From Hippophae tibetana (Eukaryota > Streptophyta > Magnoliopsida > Rosales > Elaeagnaceae): a stretch of 64,000 bases of DNA. The DNA is taken from contig CM072805.1 in assembly GCA_037013495.1 (NCBI GenBank), positions 39,179,169-39,243,168 of the forward strand. The letters run 5' to 3'. This document shows, one piece after another, positions 24,917 through 37,020 of the stretch. The position numbers and the translations under genes are program-made. A model generated the notes under the pieces. That model saw only the letters and a program-made list of their open reading frames with translations. It made no database searches and was not told the origin of the DNA. Numbering within the stretch: position 1 is the stretch's first letter; each line of letters opens with the position of its first letter.

Positions 24917-24922
24917 AATAAA
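24917..24922 (+). terminator. Putative poly(A) signal of the BAHD gene
   Basis: AATAAA about 170 bp past the stop codon, in an AT-rich 3' flank. Position and motif fit a 3'-end signal; cleavage site unknown. Confidence 0.4.
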
Positions 24923-25621
24923 ATCTAAAGCTCGTCGAGTCTATTACAGGCTTCAGTATTGTTGTTCTTTATTCTTTTTTTCTTCTCATGCGTTTGATAT
25001 TTTATCACCAAACTCAAGTTTAAATACTTATTGTTGGATCGTAATCAAACTTCAGATTTAATAAATATCGAGAATTATAGAGGTAGTCATCTCTTGAAAA
25101 TAGCAAATCTACCATCTGATGCTTTTAAGTTCAACTTTAATGCATCTTGAAATCATGAATTGTCCACAATTTTAACATGTTTGATCATTATAGACATTTG
25201 TACTTTGCTTAGACCAAACATGTAATATCATTTTCAGTTTAGGGATTACAAGCTTTTAACTTTTAAATCAACTATTCAATATGCATCATTAATCAATATG
25301 TTATGAAGAATAGTTCAGTCAAAATACTCGTGTGCTTGTCTTCTTTCTACACTCAAAATAGCATTGAATCACATGGCAGCAAAGGCAAAGTTAAATCACA
25401 CTCCTGCAGCATGGAAAAACACCTAATTCATCCGACTAATAACATCATCATTGTTTTCATGTCCAATAATTTGACATTTGGAATTATCTCACTCTCATTC
25501 AAATACTCGACAAATTCACCAGCGAGGTAGGCCGAGATCTTCAGTACCATAACTTTATAGAGATAAAATCAAAATAAAAAGTTCTAAGAGGTTTCCAAAA
25601 TCATTTCAGCAATATCGAATT
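24923..25621. other. Intergenic DNA with weak coding-like character on the minus strand
   Basis: Mostly AT-rich. On the minus strand around 25440-25545 there is a protein-like run, KISAYLAGEFVEYLNE, which I cannot assign to a family. It may belong with the coding-like stretch immediately to the right, as parts of one decayed or split gene. Confidence 0.3.
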
Positions 25622-25782
25622 CAAACCTGCGCAAGGCAGTGGGCGTAGAAAAACCGAGGAGCCGCTTGATCGATTATGTAGATTGGTGGTCCAAGATTCA
25701 GGTGGGTGTCGATATCGTCTATGGTATACCGCTAACAAGAGACTGGAAAATTTTCGCCGGCGATGAAGTCAACGAGATGGAG
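25622..25782 (-). pseudogene. Unidentified coding-like fragment
   Basis: About 53 codons on the minus strand read like real protein, with parts LHLVDFIAGENFPVS, DDIDTHLNLGPPIYIIDQ and APRFFYAHCLAQ. One TAG interrupts the frame in the middle. The end, GCGCAG followed by GTTTGA, would serve as a 5' splice site. The region is more GC-rich than its flanks. I do not recognise the family. It may be a remnant of a captured or duplicated gene, or an exon of an undetected gene. Function unknown. Confidence 0.3.
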
Positions 25783-25860
25783 TGCCGGAGATAGAGAGAG
25801 GACGTGCGTTCTCGGATGTTAAATCGAAAATGAGAAATGTTGAATTCATTATAGAGGTTA

Positions 25861-27129
25861 ATTATATGTAATTTATGCATTAAATTAAATCGTTATCAGA
25901 AATATTTTTAATAAATTAAAAATATATCATTTTTAAAATTTATAATAAAAATACAAAAATTAATAATATTAAATAAGCTTTAATTTGACAATTTTTAATA
26001 TTAAATAAAGTTTAACTTAATTTAATTATAATGCGTTGAGAATAAAACTATATTAATATATTTCGTTTAATATTAAAAAATAGATTTTTTTTTACTAACA
26101 GTGTTTTATACCTCTGAAGTTTACTGTAGTCTGGTGTCACTTATCTGTGACTGTACCTCTGTTCTTTGTTTTTCTTTCGGAAACTATCACTTATTATTTT
26201 ATTTTTGAAATGTGATAAATGCATTATTTATCATTTTATTAATGTAACGAAATTTAACTTTTGTTTTTGTCACGAAAATTTCACGTGAGTTTAATTGTTT
26301 GATAAAAATATTATTTTCATATTTAAATAATGTTATAAAACTTACTTTAAAATTAATAACATTTATCATTCTAACATATTTTTAGAAATCGTAAAAATTT
26401 GGTAGTGGATATGTTTTTTTTAATTAAAAGTTTCTATATTAATATATAGAAAGAATTATATATGAATTTTTGACTAATTTGATATTTTGATTCAAATTAA
26501 TAAATGAAGAAAATATAATAAAAAAGAAAAAAAAATATAACTTAGAAAATGGTCATCAAGTTTCATAAATTAAATTTTAAAAAATGTTTTTTTTAAATTA
26601 TTAATTATTTTAATAATATTTCTATTAAAATACTATTTTTTATTATTAAGTGATTAAAAACATCATTAAAGTCCAATCTTTTAACGAAGAAAAAATAATT
26701 TTCATAAAATATTTATTTTTATATTTGGTTATTATTATTATTATTATTTAATATTTTATTTTTAAAAAATAAAAATATGTATTTAAATATTTTTTAGAAT
26801 ATTTTTATATTGAATTTTACTTTTATCTTTGTTAATAATTCATATTTTATTGTGTTTTAATTACTTGATAATAAAAAATTATTAAAATAATATTATTTGA
26901 TATTCATCAGTTACTTTCATAAAGTTAATAACTAAAAAATATTTTTTAAATTTAAATGACTAAACAATACAAATTTTATAATTTGGGAGATTTTTAATAC
27001 TCCTCGACTTATATTTAAATTCACCTAGATTAACATAATATTTTTCGGAGTAGATGTGCATCGTAAAAACTAGAATAATTTTAAGTGTATGATGCTAATT
27101 TTGTTAATTTTTTTCTTACTATCTAATGG
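25861..27129. other. AT-rich intergenic DNA, no gene seen
   Basis: Dense A/T runs and short ATT repeats (about 26730-26750). No coding or RNA feature. It ends at the tail of the LINE fragment. Confidence 0.6.
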
Positions 27130-28134
27130 ACTATTTTTTTATTTTTTATTTTGCTACAAAAAAGAAGAAGGTAAGACTATGTGCAATTAGGTAAGTGCAT
27201 AAACGCTTGAAAGCATAATACAAAGAGTAATAACACCTTCAAATTGTGAATTTCAAGTTGAAGAAACAAGATTATGAGCTACAAAATTGTTTTCTCTTGT
27301 AATCCAATGAATAGATGATGTTGTTTTTGCATTTATTCAATGGTGGTTTGAGAATATTTTGAAACATGTTACCAATTGTCTAGAAAGGCTTCAATTAGGT
27401 ATTTTGTATCTTTTTCTAATCAATGTGGTTTTTCAAAGAGAAAATCTTACATAAGATGTATTATATGTTCTATATTAATATTATTCATTAATTTTGTTCA
27501 CATTTCTAACACATTTTTCTTTTTTATAAAAATGAAGAAGCAATAAGAGTTCGTTTGACTACATGTCTCTACTCACATTATATGTAAAATTCTCTCATTT
27601 TCAAGAGTATATTTGTATGGTGCATCTTGAGCAATTAGTCCACTTTTCTCAACAAACTTGGAGGAACAATGTTTAAGCCAAGCAAAAAGTAATTCAATTA
27701 TGATGATCAGTTACCAAAACCTATAATACTAAAATTGTTTTTCCAAAATGCATCAAAATTAAATTTGAAAGCTAAAATGGGAGTAGGTTGCAACTAACTT
27801 GGTATGTATGTAAACACATTTAAGATTATGAGTAGTTTGAGCTATTTTGAATTCAATTCTACTTCCAGTCTAACAAATTTCTTTAATACGATCTTGAGTA
27901 TTTCATATGAATTTGTGTACATCCATTTGAATGCTTTCGAAGATTAACTCATGATTTTGTAGTTTCTAAAATTATTCAAAAACGACGACATCAATGAGAG
28001 TGAAGTAAATTGCTTTAATACCTTGAGGTAAAAGTTTAATAGGAGGATTAATGATAGCTATGAAGCTTAATAGGTAAAAGTTTAGCTAGAGGAACCCAAT
28101 TAAATCTTCCTTATCAAGTAAACTACCAAGACTG
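27130..28134 (-). mobile_element. LINE fragment, 3' part (RNase H-like region and tail)
   Basis: Minus-strand frames, broken by stops, resemble the C-terminal region of plant LINE ORF2. Examples are FESIQMDVHKFI followed by DRIKEIC (inter-domain region), and a degenerate RNase H-type segment with VATYSHFSF and FSIIGFG-like blocks. The minus-strand 3' end passes into an A-rich tail (T-rich on the plus strand at about 27130-27152), as expected for a LINE. It is the continuation of 35365-36135, from which it was separated by a Copia insertion. Confidence 0.65.
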
Positions 28135-28850
28135 TGTTATAAGAATCACAATTTTAATACGAACTTAATCAAACTTTAAACAACGGAATTAAATTTATTC
28201 TCTTTCTTTGTGTAAATCTTTTAGGAAACAAATAAATAGAGTTCAAAATGAAAAACATGCACAAAATCAACACAAACAATTTATGTGGAAATTTTTTCCC
28301 ATGTATGAAGGAAACAAGCACGACACTCCTCTCCAAAACTTCCACTATCAAGAAACAATTATACAAAAGTCCTTTCTAGGTAAAACTATAGGCAAACAAT
28401 CAACAACATCATCAAGAATACACTTCTTAGAAACTAACAATTATTTCAAGAAAAATGTAGAAATCTAATCCAATTTCGTAGTCACTGTTCATGGCTCAAA
28501 ATTTCACAAACCGGTGAGTCAAATCCAAATCTCACTGTACAGATTAAAGAGTCTTGAGTCTTGAACTTGACTGCAAAATTTCAACTCAATCGGACCACAA
28601 ATGACCTTCCATCGGAGCACTTGATGAATACTTTCTGGAGAGGAAAAACTGAAAGCTTTTATGCTTTTCTTTTCTGCAGATTTCTCTAGCTATTGCTCTT
28701 CATTTTTCTCTACAGAATACACACTCAACAAAACCTAAATAGATTTATTAATGAATCAATGAAATGACACAATTGCCTCTTCTTACTCCATAGGCTTTTA
28801 AGCCACATGAGCTTCACTTGGGCTCCTCTAAATAGAAGGAAAACCCAACA
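28135..28850 (-). repeat. 3' LTR of the second Copia element
   Basis: Aligns end to end with 34651-35364. Shared landmarks include 'aatcacaattttaatacgaa', 'gaaacaagcacgacactcct' and 'cttgggctcc'. It ends ...cccaaca, the canonical ...CA terminus (TG on the coding strand). Confidence 0.9.
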
Positions 28851-30856
28851 AATCTCCCATTTTCCAATTAGATGGAGGGATCTGTCATCCCGATAATTGA
28901 ACAACAAACTTCAAGTTTTTATTTTGACACTACTTTTGTCATCATGTCAGATCCATTCTCATCAGTATGTATTTTCTCAAGTTAAAGCAACTTTTTGTTA
29001 AGAGTATCCCTTATCTAATGATATCTCACATCAATATGCTTTGATCTTGAGTGAAACGTCCAGTTCTTCGGTAGGTAAATAAAATTATGATTATCGCAGA
29101 ACAACACATATTTATGTTGCTTGAAATGAAGTTCTCTTAAGAATTATTTCATCCACAACAACTCCTTACATGCTTCTCTTATTGCATTAAACTCCGCCTT
29201 TGCTGTAGAAAGTGCAACACACTTTTACACTGAAGTAGACTTACGAGAATCTTCATCTCTTGAAAAATCTGAATCAGTGTATCCAACTAACACTAGTTTT
29301 CCACTTCCAAAGCTAAGTGTTAACTTGGAAGTACCTCGAAGATATCTCATAATCCACTTTAATGCATCTCAATGCTCTCTTCCTAGATTCGAAAGAAAAC
29401 GACTAACAACTCCAAATGCATGAGCTATGCCTGACCTCGTACATACCATTTGATGAGCGAAAACCGGCATCGCCGATTCTTGCCAATACTTTGGTTTTAA
29501 TATTTATAAAACTCTCGCAAGTGCACGAATCATTTCGAAAAAAATGATAAGTATACTCCCAAGGTCGATCTAAGGAAGGAATGTATGTGGTTTTTAATTT
29601 ATTATTCAAACTTTTAAAAACGAAATTAAATCCTAAACATCCTGTCACGATAGTTTGGTTTTTGTGTTCCTAATCTAATAACATAAAATAAACATATATA
29701 CAGATTAATTAAATATAATCTAATAACATAAAAATAAACATAGATACAAATTCAATAAATAATTATCTAAAAATAAACATATATACAGATTCAATAAATA
29801 TTCATGCAAATTTTTATCATTTATATTAGCGGAGTATTTATGGATATAATAACTAAATTAATTATGCTTGCTCATATTATCTAGGTTATTAAAGATATAA
29901 ATTGATATTTTATTGATTCTTTTTTTTTATATATAAATACCACCTTTGGTGGGGTTAGATATTCTTTGTTAACTAAACAAATCAATTAACACCTATGGGT
30001 GGGGTTGATAACTAATATGCTTAATTAAATTAATTCCTTTTTCTAAGAGATTGAAAATGAACCATTTAAATGCCACCTTTGGTGGGGTTAGACAATTTAA
30101 ACATTATTCAAGGTGTTCAAATTAAACATAAGAATTTAATTATCCGAGTACTAACTTTCAAGTTTTAAAACCACTATTGAAAACATGTTTTCAATAAATT
30201 TTCACATAATAATTCTTATAAAAACTTTTGAAATAGAGTTTCACTCTAACTACCGGGCGATTGTACCAACAAATAAAAGAGCACTACTCTAAATTAGACC
30301 GGATAACTAAACCTTAAAATCTAATTTTCAGGTTTAAGTTTGTAATTAAAAATAATATATTTCTCTCTAACATTCTTAATATAAAATCTTGAATAAAAAC
30401 AAAATCAATTCATTTTAGAGATTTTTACCTATTTAATATTTCGCAAGCATAACAACGTCATTATTACATCATATTTACTAAATAGCCAGCATAGTTAAAT
30501 TTAACCACAGACAAGTTGAATATAACATGTAAGAATAAAACATAAAAATAACTGTAAAGAAAATAAAATCCTTACAGAACTTCGACGCTATTCCCGTAGC
30601 TGGAAAACCTCCAAGCGGAATTTGCACTTCCATTTATTGAATCAAAAATCTAAATTATTACAAAAACATTACAAGTTCCTCTCAAAAAGAGAAGAACTCT
30701 AAACCTAAGAGAATTGAACTAAAAACTAAGAGAAAAACTAAGAAAAGCTTAGAAACTAAGAAAGAAACTAAGGAAACTCAAAAACTAAGAAATGAGAGAA
30801 AGAAAGAAGAGAGAAGTGTGTTTTGAAGGTGTGATTTGAAGTGAAGGGAAGGAGGG

Positions 30857-30962
30857 TATTAATAGGTGAGGATGGAGAGAAAAAATGAGTAAAAAAATGT
30901 TAAAAAATGTAAAAACGCGTATCGGAATTGCTGATGTCATTAATGACGTCAGCATGACGTCA
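30857..30962 (-). promoter_or_regulatory. LTR promoter-like block: as-1-type sites plus TATA
   Basis: Two TGACGTCA palindromes at 30944-30951 and 30955-30962 are 11 bp apart, similar to the as-1 arrangement bound by TGA-class bZIP factors; a related TGATGTCA lies next to them. On the minus strand a TATA-like TATTAATA follows about 80 bp downstream, then a CT-rich leader. Activity is inferred only from motif order. Confidence 0.5.
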
Positions 30963-31004
30963 CAGGGGTGGCTGCACGTGAAAAATGGGGCGAAAACGCG
31001 TTGG

Positions 31005-31051
31005 GCGCGCGCGGCATGGGGCGCGCGCGGCATGGGGCGCGCGCGGCTGGG
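31005..31051. repeat. GC-rich tandem repeat, 16-bp unit, about three copies
   Basis: The unit gcgcgcgcggcatggg occurs at 31005-31020 and 31021-31036, with a third variant ending ctggg. It is an isolated block of almost pure G/C in an AT-rich window, located upstream of the as-1-like block on the LTR's presumed coding strand. Open frames through it are low-complexity Arg/Ala/Pro and not genes. Confidence 0.85.
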
Positions 31052-34000
31052 CTGCGGCGCGCGATTTCCGTCTTTTTGATATTTTTGACCTTTTCGACCC
31101 ATTTTGTCCAATTTTTCCATGTTTGTTGACCTTTTCCCACTTATTTATTAATATATTTGTGATGTATTGCTTCAAGTATTCCTCTTTGAGTCTTTACATT
31201 GCGTTTTTAAGCCAAAATACCTGAAAAACAATAAAAATACCCGTGATTCCGAAAAAGACAAATTTATATAAATATATGTATTTTTAATCAATTAATGTAC
31301 ATAAAATCATGGTTATTTTAGTGCTTTTTGAGCACTCATCACCATTGCATACATTAAGCTTTCTACTGCTGAGGCATATGAAACATTTTCCATATCTTCC
31401 TTCTCTTTATTTGTTGAAGGGCCTTGACTCAAGCTCAACTTAAAGTGATTAGATAAAGGAGAAGAAACCACTTTAGCTTTATCCATATGAAACCTTTCAA
31501 GTACCTTGTTGATGTACCATTCCTGTGACATATACAACTTCTTTGTTTTCTTGTCTTGACAAATTCGAATACCAAGAATTTTTTTTGTTGTCCCCAAGTT
31601 CTCTATGGCAAAGGACTTGCTCAAATGCTTCTTCAAATTATCAATCCTTGAAGAATTTCTGCCAACAATCAACATAGAGCAATAAAGTGATAAAATCATC
31701 ATCAGAGAATTTATGCACAAAAACACAATGATCAGAAGTAGTCTTCTTGTAACCATGCCTCCTCATAATTGACTCAAACTTATTATACCATTGTCTAGGT
31801 GCTTACTTCAACCCGTAGAGGCTTTTCTTTAACCGACATACATAATCCTCTTTTCCTTTAACCACAAAACCCTTTGGTTGTTCCATATAAATCTCTTCCT
31901 CCAACTCACCACGAAGAAAGGGTAGTTTTCACACTCATTTTCTCAATTTCTAAATCCAAGCTGGCTGCTAGACCTAGAACAACACGTATGGAAGACATCT
32001 TTACAACATGAGAGAAAATATCATCAAAATCAATACCTCTTCTCTGACTGAATTCCTCGATGATCAATCTAGCTTTGTATTGTGGTTTTGAATTGTGTTC
32101 TTCTTGCTTCACCTTGTAGACTCAGTTGTTCTTCCAAGCTCTCTTACCCTTAGGCAAATTTACCAACTCAAACGTGTGATTGTTATACAGTGATTGCATC
32201 TCATCTTCCATAGCACCAACCCAGTGTGTTATGTTTCCATCTTCCATCGCTTCTACATAAAATTGAGGTTCTCTCTCATATGTCAATAACACATACTCAT
32301 CTGTATCATATCGTGTGGAATGACGTCGGTCTCTGGTAGACCTCCTGGGTGAAATTTCTAGTTATGGAAACTGATCAGTAGTCTAGTGACCTGTTTCAGC
32401 TTGCATATCTACATCATCTGTACCCTGTTGGTCATCTTGAATATTTTGTTCCATCTGTACTGATAAAGGAATCAGATCTAGGTCAATCAAATCATCGCTA
32501 TATTGATGGACTTCTTTTTCTATCTTTTCAACATCTTGTATAGTTTGATCTTTTATAAACATATTATCATGACTCCTTACCAGTTTCTTCTCAACTGGAT
32601 CATAAAATCTGTAGCCAAATTCATCCAGACCATAACCAACAAAGATACACTATTGTGTCTTCACATCGAGCTTAGATCTCTCATCTTTTGGTACATGCAC
32701 AAATGCCTTGCAACCAAAAATGCGGAGATGATCATAAGAAACATGTTTACTAGTCCAAACTTTATTTGATACATCAAACTGAAGAGGAACACATGGTGTG
32801 AGATTAAGAACATGTACAACTATATTCAAAGCCTCATCCCAGAAATATCTTGGCAATTGAGCCTATGAAAGAAGACATCTTACTCTTTCAACCAATGTCA
32901 TGTTCATTCTCTCAGCCAACTCATTTAACTGAGGAGTCTTGAGAGGTGTCTTTTGATATTGAATGCCTTGATGCCTACATTACTCATCAAAAGGACCTGA
33001 ATACTTTCCCTCATTATCTGTTCTGATGCACCACAATTTCTTCTTAGTCTGTCTCTCCACTAAGGCTTGAAACTGTTTAAACACATCTAATACTTTATCT
33101 TTGTTCTTCAAAGTGCACACCCATAACTTTCTTGAACAATCATCTATAAAGGTCACAAAATAACTGACACCACCTAAATTTTTTGTCTTCATAGGACCAC
33201 ATACATCTAAATATACCAAATCAAGTATGTATTGTTTTCTTGAAGGAGGGAAACTCTTAAGATAAACTCTATTTTGCTTCCCTTCTCTTCCAGAAAAAGA
33301 TTTGTTTTAGTCAATACTGTCAACCTTTCTCACTCATGTGAGCAAGTCTCTTATGCCACAATTCTCTTGACACAACATTAATAACGCCTTTGAAGAGTCT
33401 CGTCTGTAGTATGTACAAACTGGAATGTTTGTTCCCACGAGCAACAACCATAACACATTTAGTAAGTTTTCATTGACTATTACTAAAGGTATTGCAATAT
33501 CCTTCATCATCAAGTTTACCTACAGAGATCAAGTTCAAACGAATTTTAAGAATATGTTTTACCCCTTTAAGAAGTAGCCTTGTTCCATTATTCATCTCCA
33601 AACACACATCTCCAATACCAATGACTTTAACCAAGTCATCATTACCCAAATTCACTGTCCCAAAGTCACTTGTTATATAGGATGTAAAGAAGTCCTCTCG
33701 AGACATAGCATGAATAGAGGCTCCACTATCAATAACCCAACCGATCTCGTGACATACAACATTGACAACATCTTCATCATAAACAAAGAGAAAATCTTCT
33801 GAACTAGCGGTGGAAACTCGATCATTTTCCTTGCCAACATCACTTTCTTGTTCTTTGTCTTTCTTCTTGTTATCCCGCTTCAACTGCCTACAAAATTTCT
33901 TGATGTGCACTTTCATTCCATAATGATGACACTCAACATTAGAAACTTGTTGGACTTACTTCTTCCCTTTTCTTTACTCTGGAAACCTCTGCTTTTACTT

Positions 34001-34650
34001 CTCCTTCTTCTTTCTATAACCAAAATCTCTGACTGTTGAGAATACCCATGTGATTTTCTTCTCATTTCTTCATTCAAAACACTACTCTTAGCCAGTTCCA
34101 TGTTGATTCCACCATTTGGAGCTGAGTTACTTAATGACATTCTCAATGTTTCCCAAGAGTTTGACAACATACCCAATAAACATAACCCTTAAATGTCATC
34201 ATCAAACTTGATACCCATTCTAGCTAACTGATTGATTATTCCTTAGAACGTATTCAAGTGATCTTTCAATAGAGTTCTATCTTGGTACCTTAAAGCCATC
34301 AATTTATTTATAAGAAATATTTTATTGTTTCTTGTTTTTCGTGCATACAACTCTTTAAGTTTATTCCATAGTGACCGTGCATATATTTCTCCACTAATAT
34401 GATTCAAAACATTATCATCTACCCACTTCCTTATATACCCACAGACTTGTCAATGTAACAAAGTTCATTTTTCTTCAAACAACTTTTCTAGCTTCTCAGA
34501 GGCAAACAATGGTAAATGAAATTGTTTGACATAAAAGAGATCTTCCATTTTTCTTTTCCAAGTGTGATAATTATAATCATTCTACTCAAATTTGCTTCAA
34601 TTATTCAACACAAGAAATTTAACAATAATAACCACAACTCTGATACCACA

Positions 34651-35364
34651 TGTTAAGAGAATCACAATTTTAATACGAATTTAATCAAGTTATAAACAGC
34701 GAAATTAAATCTATTCTTCTTCTTTGTGTAAATCTTTTAGGAAACAAATAAATAGAGCTCAAAATGAAAAACATCTACAAAATCAACACAAATAATTTAC
34801 GTGAAAAAACTTTCCCGATATAAGAAGGAAACAAGCACGACACTCCTCTCCAAAACTTCCACCGTCAAGAAACAATTGTACGATAGTTCTCTCTAGGTAA
34901 AACTAGAGGCATACCATCAACAACATCATCAAGAATACACTTCTTGGAAACTATCAATTATTTTAAGAAAAATGGAGAAATCTAACCCAATTTTGTAGTC
35001 ACTATTCACGACTTATAATTTCACAAACCTTTGAGCCAAATCCAAATCTCACTATACAGATTAAATAGTATTGAGTCATGAACCTGCATTCAAAATTTCA
35101 GCTCAATCGGACCACAAATGACCTTACATCGGAACACTTGATGAAGTCTTGCTAGAGAGGAAAAACTGAAAGCTTTTTTGCTTTTCTTTTACGCAGATTT
35201 CTCTAGCTGATGTTCTTCCTTTTTCTCTTTAGAATACACACTCAATAAACCTTAAATGAGTTTATTAACGAAGTAATAAAATGACACAATTATTCCTTTT
35301 TATTTCATGGGCTTTTAAGTCATATGAATTTCACTTGGGCTCCTTCAAATCAGAGGACCCAACG
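34651..35364 (-). repeat. 5' LTR of the second Copia element
   Basis: Starts at 34651 two bases after the primer-binding site and ends ...cccaacg at 35364, where the partner ends ...cccaaca. It aligns with 28135-28850 throughout with scattered substitutions. Confidence 0.9.
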
Positions 35365-36135
35365 TATTGAATGAAATCACATTTACAAAATAGATGGAGT
35401 ATATCTTATGTTTTTTTATGACACAATGGGCATAAAACATCTTTTGAAGAAAAAATCCTGCTCAAAATTTTCCATGTACAAAGCATATATATTATTATCC
35501 ATTTTCCAAAGCAAGAATTTGTGCATTTCATGTAATTTGAGTTTTTGCAGTTTTCTCCAAAATAAACTCCAATCTGTAAATGCTCTTTTATTAACAAGAG
35601 TTAAGTATATATCTTTGACGGACAATCTTTTGTGTCCTGATCCTAATTAACCATATTAATTGATCATCCTGATCATGTACCAGGGGTTTAGAGCCATAAT
35701 AAATATGGAAATGTTTGCTCCCAAAAGGTTATGAATAAGATTTTGATTTCATTGCCAACCATTATTCAAATAACATAGATCGATCACCTTTTGATAAGGG
35801 TTATTGTGAATTATCTTAGTAGGAAGGGATTCTTTGATAAATTAATCTTAGTATCCAAAGAAACTTTAACTAACATGACTTGATTTAATTCAGAACACTT
35901 TTGAAATCCCAAACCTTCCTGGTCTTTAGATAAGCATAGTTTATCCCAATTCATAAAAGTGAAATAATGAGATTACTCTATGTTACTCAACCACCAAAAC
36001 CTTCTAATTAGCATATCAATAAAATCAGTTGTTGCAGTGGGAAGATAAAAAGTATTCATAGGATATATAGGTAAATTTTGAAGCACATATTTTACAAATG
36101 TGGTACGATCACCTTGACACAAAAAATTTGCTTTC
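35365..36135 (-). mobile_element. LINE fragment, 5' part (RT C-terminus and zf-RVT)
   Basis: Minus-strand frames resemble the end of LINE reverse transcriptase and the zf-RVT zinc-binding domain: FVKYVLQNLPIYPMN and IRRFWWLSNIE, then NWDKLCLSKDQEGLGFQKC, then CPLCHKK and LHLFCKCDF. The family pattern is 'W..LC.PK..GGLGF' and 'CPLC....ET..HLF..C'. Stops break the frame. The 5' part of the element is absent (5' truncation at about 36135). It continues across the Copia insertion into 28134-27130. Confidence 0.8.
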
Positions 36136-37020
36136 TATCATTGTAATCTGGTTTGTACTTTTTCAATAAATCTATATTTAATTATCGATATTACAAATCT
36201 GTCCTAATTTTTAGTGGTTTTTTTCTTTATAGAAAGTTTTTTATGCTTGGCTGTTGGCTGCAGGAACATAAAAAAAAAAAAAAAAAAAAAGAAGAAGAGA
36301 GACACCAATACTCTCTTGGTTTCTTTCATTCCTTTTTGGCTTAATTATTTATGGGTCCAAAATTTTTTATACTAATTTTACTCTAAAAACTTAAAATTTT
36401 AAATGTTACGATTAAAATTATAAAACTCCTTTTCAACATTATAAAATTAAATTTTTTTTACGATAAGTATATATAATTTTTTTTATGGATGATAACATGA
36501 GTGTCTTAATTATATTAAAAATAATAACTTAATTATTTTTTAAAATTTGATTATTTATTTAAAAAAAACAAAAAGACTAAAATCTTACTAAAAATAACTA
36601 AGCAATCAAACTATTATAAAATAACTTAAAAAAATCCAACTATTATAACTAATATAACTATTTTTTCTACATTTATATATTGAAAGTACATTTATATTGA
36701 ATTAATTTGGAAACTATATTATCATACATATGTTGTTGTATTAGAAGGTAATTGACAATAATAATTATTTGATGGAATATTTTTGTATATTATTATATAC
36801 AAATAAATATTTATTTATAAGTTTATAATGTAATTTATTATAAAGAATTTGTAAAAAATTATATTAATAAAGGAGTATTTTTGTATAAAAGTAACATAAT
36901 TTCATGTAGCTTAATATAAAATTAACTTACAACTCATTAATTTTGCTTGAAAGGTTGGATGATAATAGAAGGAGAGATTTATCTTTTTTATTCCAAGGGA
37001 TTTAAATGATCCTAAGAAAA
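36136..37020. other. Intergenic DNA with a long A-run
   Basis: A homopolymer of about 22 A residues followed by GA-rich sequence lies near 36268-36300; otherwise AT-rich with no gene. The A-run could mark the end of a plus-strand retroposed copy, but no body is recognisable. Confidence 0.45.

Larger units (their letters stand above)
29451..31341 (-). mobile_element. Probable solo LTR (1.9 kb) inserted in the Copia RT region
   Basis: Ends are TGATGAG...CTCATCA, flanked by a perfect 5-bp duplication ccatt (29446-29450 and 31342-31346). Removing it restores the Copia reading LMYAMV-CTR exactly. No protein domains lie inside. On the minus strand there are doubled TGACGTCA sites (30944-30962), then a TATA-like TATTAATA (30864-30857), a CT-rich leader, and AATAAA (30638-30633): the order expected of U3-R-U5. 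Three 'caccTTTGGTGGGGTTag'-type segments occur at about 29940-30095. The terminal pattern suggests a Ty3/gypsy LTR left by recombination; a non-autonomous LTR element is the alternative. Confidence 0.8.
29040..34620 (-). pseudogene. Copia gag-pol remnant (second element)
   Basis: Gag begins near 34610 (NDYNYHTWKRKMEDLF) and continues through SNSWETLRMSLSNSAP. The protease active site is in WVIDSGASIHAMS (about 33750). The integrase carries YFVTFIDDCSRKLWV (about 33160-33110) and HLRIFGCKAFVHVPKDERSK (about 32730-32670). The reverse transcriptase has RGIDFDDIFSHVVKMSSIR and a remnant of the YVDD region. The RT end, SYASAVESLMYAMV, is interrupted at 31341 and resumes at 29450 as CTRSGIAHAFGVVSRFLSN. 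A much-degraded RNase H follows to about 29040. Many stops and frameshifts; not functional. Confidence 0.88.
28135..35364 (-). mobile_element. Ty1/copia retrotransposon inserted in a LINE and itself split by a solo LTR
   Basis: Homologous LTRs of about 715 bp lie at 28135-28850 and 34651-35364, both starting TGTTA on the plus strand. Next to the 5' (right) LTR a primer-binding site TGGTATCAGAG (34648-34638, minus strand) is intact, two bases from the LTR. A purine-rich AAAATGGGAGATT precedes the 3' LTR. Internal order gag-protease-integrase-RT-RNase H shows minus-strand orientation. RT and RNase H parts are separated by a 1.9 kb insertion (29451-31341). The 5-bp flanks are gactg and tattg, so a target duplication is at best badly decayed. 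The LTRs differ at scattered positions. Confidence 0.92.

Noticed and set aside
30785..31224. Several Arg/Ala/Pro-rich open frames on both strands
   Set aside because: Produced by the GC-rich tandem repeat in the solo LTR; low complexity and no conserved domain.
36258..36300. A-run as the tail of a processed pseudogene
   Set aside because: No gene-like body precedes it on the plus strand and no flanking duplication was found.
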